This document shows positions 27,539 through 31,490 of a DNA stretch of 31,490 bases, in pieces. The DNA comes from CAZHUN01 sp043801115. GTDB taxonomy: Archaea > Iainarchaeota > Iainarchaeia > Iainarchaeales > UBA10191. The stretch is from NCBI GenBank assembly GCA_043801115.1, contig JAZDMJ010000013.1:1-31490 (forward strand), read 5' to 3'. Position numbers and translations under genes: made by a program. Under the pieces are notes generated by a model. The model did no database searches, was not told the origin of the DNA, and saw only the letters and a program-made list of their open reading frames with translations. The stretch's first letter is position 1. The number at the start of each line of letters is the position of its first letter.

Positions 27539-28998
27539 TGGAAACCTGGCCCATCATTCAAAGCTATTTCGCGCAACACCAGATGGCGAAAATGGAAACG
27601 AATTCTTTCAACCAGTTTTTGGACCAAAAACTTTCCGAAATCGTCAAAGAAACCCAAACCATTTCGCCCAAAATCGAAGAAGTGCGCATTGAATTGACGG
27701 ATATTGAAGTGGGCCGGCCCAAAATCACGGAAGCGGACGGAAGCCCGCGCATTATTTTTCCCATGGAAGCGAGACTGCGCAGTAGAACCTATTCGGCGCC
27801 CATCCACTTGACCATGCGAATGCTTCGAAGAGACGTCGAACAGGATGTCAAAAAGACGTATATTGGAGAAATGCCCATCATGTTGAAAAGCAGCCGCTGC
27901 TGGCTGAACGACAAGAACGAGGAAGAGTTGATCGAGTTTGGAGAAGACCCGAACGACTTTGGCGGATACTTTATCATTAACGGGTCGGAGAAGGTTTTGA
28001 TTACGCAGGAAGTGCTCGCTTCGGACAGGGTATTGCTGACCGCGCAGGCGGGGGACAAGATTTCGGCCGAAGTCATTTCCACAAAAGGGGCGTTCAAGGG
28101 AAGAGTCAAAATCCAGCGCTCTCCGGACGGAACACTGTCGGTTACGTTTCCGGCTTCGCCGCGCAGGTTGAGGCTTGTAACATTGCTCATGGCGCTGGGG
28201 CTCAAAAACGAGCAGGAAATCATGGACGCGTTTCCGCAAGAGTTGGAAGTACAAAACGATGTACTGATTAATTTGGAAAACCTGGGAATCAAGGACCAGA
28301 CGGAAGCATTGGACAGGATTGGAAAATACATCGCGCCCGGACAAGTCATCGACTACAGACTGCGGAGAGCGCAGGAAGTCGTAGATGCATTCTTGCTCCC
28401 GCACATCGGACAGACTGCGGAAAGCCGGCTTGCAAAAGCGTACTATTTGACCATGATGGCGTCGAAGGCCATCGAGCGGTCGCACGGTTTGAGAAAAGCG
28501 AACGACAAGGACCACTATTCGAACAAAAGATTGGAGCTTTCGGGAAAACTCATGGAGCACTTGTTCCGCTACGCGTTCAAGTATTTCGTGAAAGACTTGA
28601 AATTCCAAATCGACAGAACCATTACGCGAAGGAGAAAATTGAATATTTCTACCGTAGTAAGGCCGGGCGCGATTACGGAGCGCATTCGCTTTGCCATGGC
28701 AACGGGAAACTGGATTGGAAGAAGTTCGGGCGTTTCCAAGTTCATGGACCGCGTGAATTACCTCGCACCATTGACGGATTTGAGAAAAGTGAAAAGCCCG
28801 CTGGACAAAAACAGGGAGTTGTATGAAGCGAGAGACGTGCACGGAACGCACTGGGGAAGGCTTTGTCCGATTGAAACTCCGGACGGACCGCAGTGCGGTT
28901 TGGTGAAAAATTTGGCACTGCTGGCGACGGTTACTACCGAAAGCTCGGAAGAGCCCGTCGAAAAATTGTTGAGAGACGCGGGAGTCAAATTGAAGTGA
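27538..28998 (+). CDS. rpoB2: DNA-directed RNA polymerase subunit B'' (N-terminal half of B)
   Basis: The 486-residue protein is the N-terminal half of the archaeal second-largest subunit, containing protrusion, lobe and fork regions. Recognisable are GGYFIINGSEKVLITQE, the fork region ending near SRTYSAPI early on, and VRPGAITERIRFAMATGNW, then VHGTHWGRLCPIETPDGPQCGLVKNLAL near the C-terminus. The gene is split from B' at the site seen in methanogens, Archaeoglobus and some other archaea. B' follows five bases after the stop. A split and not a frameshift is indicated because both parts have clean termini. Confidence 0.95.
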   Translation: METWPIIQSYFAQHQMAKMETNSFNQFLDQKLSEIVKETQTISPKIEEVRIELTDIEVGRPKITEADGSPRIIFPMEARLRSRTYSAPIHLTMRMLRRDVEQDVKKTYIGEMPIMLKSSRCWLNDKNEEELIEFGEDPNDFGGYFIINGSEKVLITQEVLASDRVLLTAQAGDKISAEVISTKGAFKGRVKIQRSPDGTLSVTFPASPRRLRLVTLLMALGLKNEQEIMDAFPQELEVQNDVLINLENLGIKDQTEALDRIGKYIAPGQVIDYRLRRAQEVVDAFLLPHIGQTAESRLAKAYYLTMMASKAIERSHGLRKANDKDHYSNKRLELSGKLMEHLFRYAFKYFVKDLKFQIDRTITRRRKLNISTVVRPGAITERIRFAMATGNWIGRSSGVSKFMDRVNYLAPLTDLRKVKSPLDKNRELYEARDVHGTHWGRLCPIETPDGPQCGLVKNLALLATVTTESSEEPVEKLLRDAGVKLK

Positions 28999-29003
28999 TT
29001 GTT

Positions 29004-30821
29004 ATGACTGTAGACAGAACCAAAATTTACATCAACGGAAGATTGATCGGGTTTCACAAAGAGCCCGAAAAGATTGTCAAAGAGCTCGTGCAAAAGAGAA
29101 GGCAGGGAAAAATAGACTCGCAAGTCAACGTCGCCTTTCACGAGGACACGAACGAAATTTACGTGAACACGGACGCGGGAAGAGTGCAAAGGCCCCTGCT
29201 GGTTGTAGAGAACGGAAAATTGAAGATTTCGGAAGACCACGTGAAACAGTTGAAGGACGGAAAGCTGGAATTCAAGGATTTGTTGGAAAAGGGCTTGGTC
29301 GAATATTTGGACGCGGAAGAGGAAGAAAATACGTACATTGCCGTAGATGAAAGCGAATTGTCGAAAGAGCACACGCACATGGAAATTTCCCCCCTGGGAA
29401 TGTTTTCCGTCATTACTTCGATGATTCCCTACATCGAGCACAACATGGCCGGAAAGAGTTTGCACGGAGCGAAAATGTTCAAACAGTCGCTCGGACTGGG
29501 CGCGCTGAACTACAACTTGCGCACGGACACGGAAAACTATTTGCTCTACTATCCGCAAAAGGCGATTGTCAAAACCAAAACACAGGACTTGCTGAGAACT
29601 TCGGAAAGGCCGGACATGCAAAATATGGTGGTAGCGATTATGCCCTTCCGCGGATTCAACATGATGGATGCGGTTGTACTGAACAAGGGAGCGATTGAAA
29701 GGGGACTGGCGAGAGTGGCCTATTATCGCACTTACGAAAGCGAGGAAACGCGCTACCCCGGGGGACAAGTGGATTCGTTTGAAATTCCCGTTCCGGAAAC
29801 CGTCGGATTTTTGGGCGAAAACGCGTACCGACACTTGGGAGAAGACGGTTTGGCGGAATTGGAAAGCGTTGTTTCGGACAAAGAAGTGATTATCGGAAAA
29901 ACGTCTCCTCCGAGATTTTTGGAAGAAATTGCCGAGTTTGGAGTCGTGCAGGAAAAGCGCAGAGAAGCGTCCGTTTCCGTGCGCAAGGGAAAGCCGGGAA
30001 CCATTGACCGAGTCATGATAACGGAAGGCGAAGGCGGAAACAAGCTTGTAAAGATTAAAGTGCGCGGAAACATGGTTCCCGAACTGGGGGACAAGTTTTC
30101 CTCGCGGCACGGGCAAAAGGGAGTCGTCGGAGCGATTATTCCCGAAGAAGACATGCCGTTTACGGCCGAAGGCGTCAAGCCGGATTTATTGTTGAACCCG
30201 CATTCCATTCCGAGCCGAATGACGGTGGGGCATTTTCTCGAAATGCTGGGCGGAAAAGTGGCCTCTTTGAAGGGAAAAGAGATTGATGGCACTGCATTCG
30301 ATGAGGTTACGGAAAAAGAACTGCGCAAAATGCTGTTGGAACGGGGGTTCAGGGCGGACGGAAAAGAGACGTTTTATGACGGCATTTCGGGAGAACGAAT
30401 CGAGGGGGAAATTTTCGTCGGCGTTATTGGATATCGGAGATTGTTCCACATGGTCGCGCACAAAATGCAGGCGAGGGCGCGCGGGCCCGTGCAAATCCTC
30501 ACGCGCCAGCCCACTGAGGGAAAGGAAAAAGAAGGCGGTTTGAGGTTCGGAGAAATGGAAGGGGAAACTCTTGTAGGACACGGGGCCGCCATGCTGTTGC
30601 AGGAAAAATTCATCGAAGACTCGGACAAGACTGTAGAGTTGGTGTGCGAAAAGTGCGGAGTGATTGCGATTAACGACCAGATCCGCAACAAGCGCTATTG
30701 CCCGATTTGCGGAAGCTCGAAAGTGTACCCCGTAGAGATGGCGTACGGCTTCAAATTATTGTTGGACGAGCTGAAAGCGCTCGGAATCATGCCCAAACTG
30801 AATTTGGCGGACAAGGTGTAA
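29004..30821 (+). CDS. rpoB1: DNA-directed RNA polymerase subunit B' (C-terminal half of B)
   Basis: The 605-residue protein carries the wall, hybrid-binding and anchor parts of subunit B. YIEHNMAGKSLHGAKMFKQSLG and MPFRGFNMMDAVVLNKGAIERG are followed by GDKFSSRHGQKGVVGAI (about residue 365, contacts near the active site). A C-terminal zinc ribbon reads CEKCGVI...RYCPICG. The ATG at 29004 is five bases after the B'' stop; no SD is evident, so reinitiation is likely. It ends three bases before the A' ATG. Confidence 0.95.
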   Translation: MTVDRTKIYINGRLIGFHKEPEKIVKELVQKRRQGKIDSQVNVAFHEDTNEIYVNTDAGRVQRPLLVVENGKLKISEDHVKQLKDGKLEFKDLLEKGLVEYLDAEEEENTYIAVDESELSKEHTHMEISPLGMFSVITSMIPYIEHNMAGKSLHGAKMFKQSLGLGALNYNLRTDTENYLLYYPQKAIVKTKTQDLLRTSERPDMQNMVVAIMPFRGFNMMDAVVLNKGAIERGLARVAYYRTYESEETRYPGGQVDSFEIPVPETVGFLGENAYRHLGEDGLAELESVVSDKEVIIGKTSPPRFLEEIAEFGVVQEKRREASVSVRKGKPGTIDRVMITEGEGGNKLVKIKVRGNMVPELGDKFSSRHGQKGVVGAIIPEEDMPFTAEGVKPDLLLNPHSIPSRMTVGHFLEMLGGKVASLKGKEIDGTAFDEVTEKELRKMLLERGFRADGKETFYDGISGERIEGEIFVGVIGYRRLFHMVAHKMQARARGPVQILTRQPTEGKEKEGGLRFGEMEGETLVGHGAAMLLQEKFIEDSDKTVELVCEKCGVIAINDQIRNKRYCPICGSSKVYPVEMAYGFKLLLDELKALGIMPKLNLADKV

Positions 30822-30824
30822 AAC

Positions 30825-31490
30825 ATGCTGACGAAAAGAATTGCAAGCATCGAGTTTTCCGTACTCGCGCCCGACATGATCCGCAAAATGAGCGCGCTCG
30901 AAGTCAAAACGCCCGACACGTATGACAAGGACGGCTATCCCATGGAAGGAGGATTGATGGACCCGCATTTGGGAGTCATTAATCCGGGACTGCGCTGCAA
31001 AACGTGCGGCCAGCAGATGAAAAGCTGTCCGGGACATTTTGGACATTTGAATTTAGTGCGTCCAGTAGTCCACTCCGAGTTTTCCAAAAAAGTGGAAGAA
31101 TTGATGCACGCTTCGTGCCAAAACTGCGGAAGAATCGCGCTGTCGGACGAAAAGCTCGCGGAAGCGAAAGCGCTGCAACAAAGCGATCCGACTGTCGAAA
31201 TCGGAAAAAGAATTCTGGCCAAAACCAAGAAAGTGAAAAAGTGCCCGCACTGTGGGGAAAATCGAAAACTCGTATTGCTGGACAAGCCGACGAACTTTTA
31301 CATGGACCGCGAACGCATTTACCCCACGCAGATCCGAGAGTGGATGGAAAAAATTCCCGCCAAGGATTTGGAATTGTTTGCCTACCACACGGAAAAACTG
31401 CGGCCCGAATGGTTTGTGCTTACTGCTATACAAGTTCCGCCCATTACAATCCGCCCTTCCAATACGTTGGAAACGGGAAACAAGTCGGAA
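30825..31490 (+). CDS. rpoA1: DNA-directed RNA polymerase subunit A' (3' end beyond window)
   Basis: The frame starts at ATG 30825, three bases after the B' stop, and is open for 222 codons to the window edge. It is the N-terminal clamp of the largest subunit: RIASIEFSVLAPDMIRKMSALEV, then GGLMDPHLGVINPG. The first zinc site is CKTCGQQMKSCPGHFGH and the second uses CQNCGR with CPHCG. The catalytic NADFDGD motif lies downstream, outside the window. Subunit A'' would be expected next. Confidence 0.95.
   Translation, partial: MLTKRIASIEFSVLAPDMIRKMSALEVKTPDTYDKDGYPMEGGLMDPHLGVINPGLRCKTCGQQMKSCPGHFGHLNLVRPVVHSEFSKKVEELMHASCQNCGRIALSDEKLAEAKALQQSDPTVEIGKRILAKTKKVKKCPHCGENRKLVLLDKPTNFYMDRERIYPTQIREWMEKIPAKDLELFAYHTEKLRPEWFVLTAIQVPPITIRPSNTLETGNKSE

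Noticed and set aside
27520..30116. Long minus-strand frames opposite rpoB'' and rpoB'
   Set aside because: They are antisense shadows of strongly conserved RNA polymerase genes, with His/Arg/Phe-rich composition and no motifs.
27538..30821. rpoB split as an assembly frameshift
   Set aside because: The two parts end and start cleanly at the site known for split archaeal B subunits, with five bases between stop and ATG.

Overview
The window is archaeal chromosome. It ends in an archaeal RNA polymerase operon (subunit H, then B'' and B' as separate genes, then A'). It also carries a C1-G72 tRNA-Tyr with an intron at the canonical archaeal position, a TrmB-type regulator, an RPA-like OB-fold protein and a candidate tetraether-lipid radical SAM enzyme. 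Most genes have a TATA-like box 25-30 bases before the start codon, so most messages appear leaderless. GC content is near 50% with a few AT-rich patches. Small dense genes, many lineage-specific short proteins and split rpoB would suit a DPANN-type archaeon (Diapherotrites/Micrarchaeota-like), but that placement is inference.

Layout. 1-2.85 kb: a radical SAM enzyme with a cobalamin-binding-type N-terminus (cut by the window edge) behind a possible 43-residue ORF, divergent from a TrmB regulator, an ECF-type membrane S component and a DUF4430 secreted protein; together a plausible corrinoid uptake and use locus. 2.85-9.5 kb: five tRNA genes (Glu, Thr, two Pro, intron-containing Tyr) among a Cys-tRNA deacylase, a complete GGDEF diguanylate cyclase, a YkgJ protein, an alpha/beta hydrolase, thymidine kinase, a Yip1-like membrane protein and a PAP2 phosphatase. 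Four copies of an undescribed two-hairpin element lie here, three of them abutting the 5' ends of tRNAs. 9.5-10.3 kb: HicBA and a GIY-YIG nuclease. 10.3-15.1 kb: a polyprenyl-phosphate sugar transferase pair (GT39 and DPM1/GtrB type), an AsnB amidotransferase and two small unknown proteins. 15.1-19.7 kb, minus strand: a 907-residue surface protein, then an operon of EamA transporter, OB-fold protein and a 43-residue metallothionein-like protein, then a GbsR/MarR-type regulator. 19.8-23.3 kb: the Tes-like enzyme and a small partner, a tandemly duplicated unknown family and a HAD phosphatase. 23.3-26.4 kb: tRNA-Asp with a downstream basic protein, a DEAD-box helicase with a structured leader, and two tandem glycosyltransferases. 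26.4-31.5 kb: a ThiI-type PP-loop protein and the divergent RNA polymerase operon, which has its own structured leader.

The strongest candidates for something undescribed are the tRNA-associated two-hairpin elements and the two switch-like leaders (DEAD-box helicase and RNA polymerase operon). Both leaders stand out against an otherwise leaderless background. No CRISPR array, insertion sequence or rRNA gene was seen, and no stretch over 300 bases lacks a gene or RNA.
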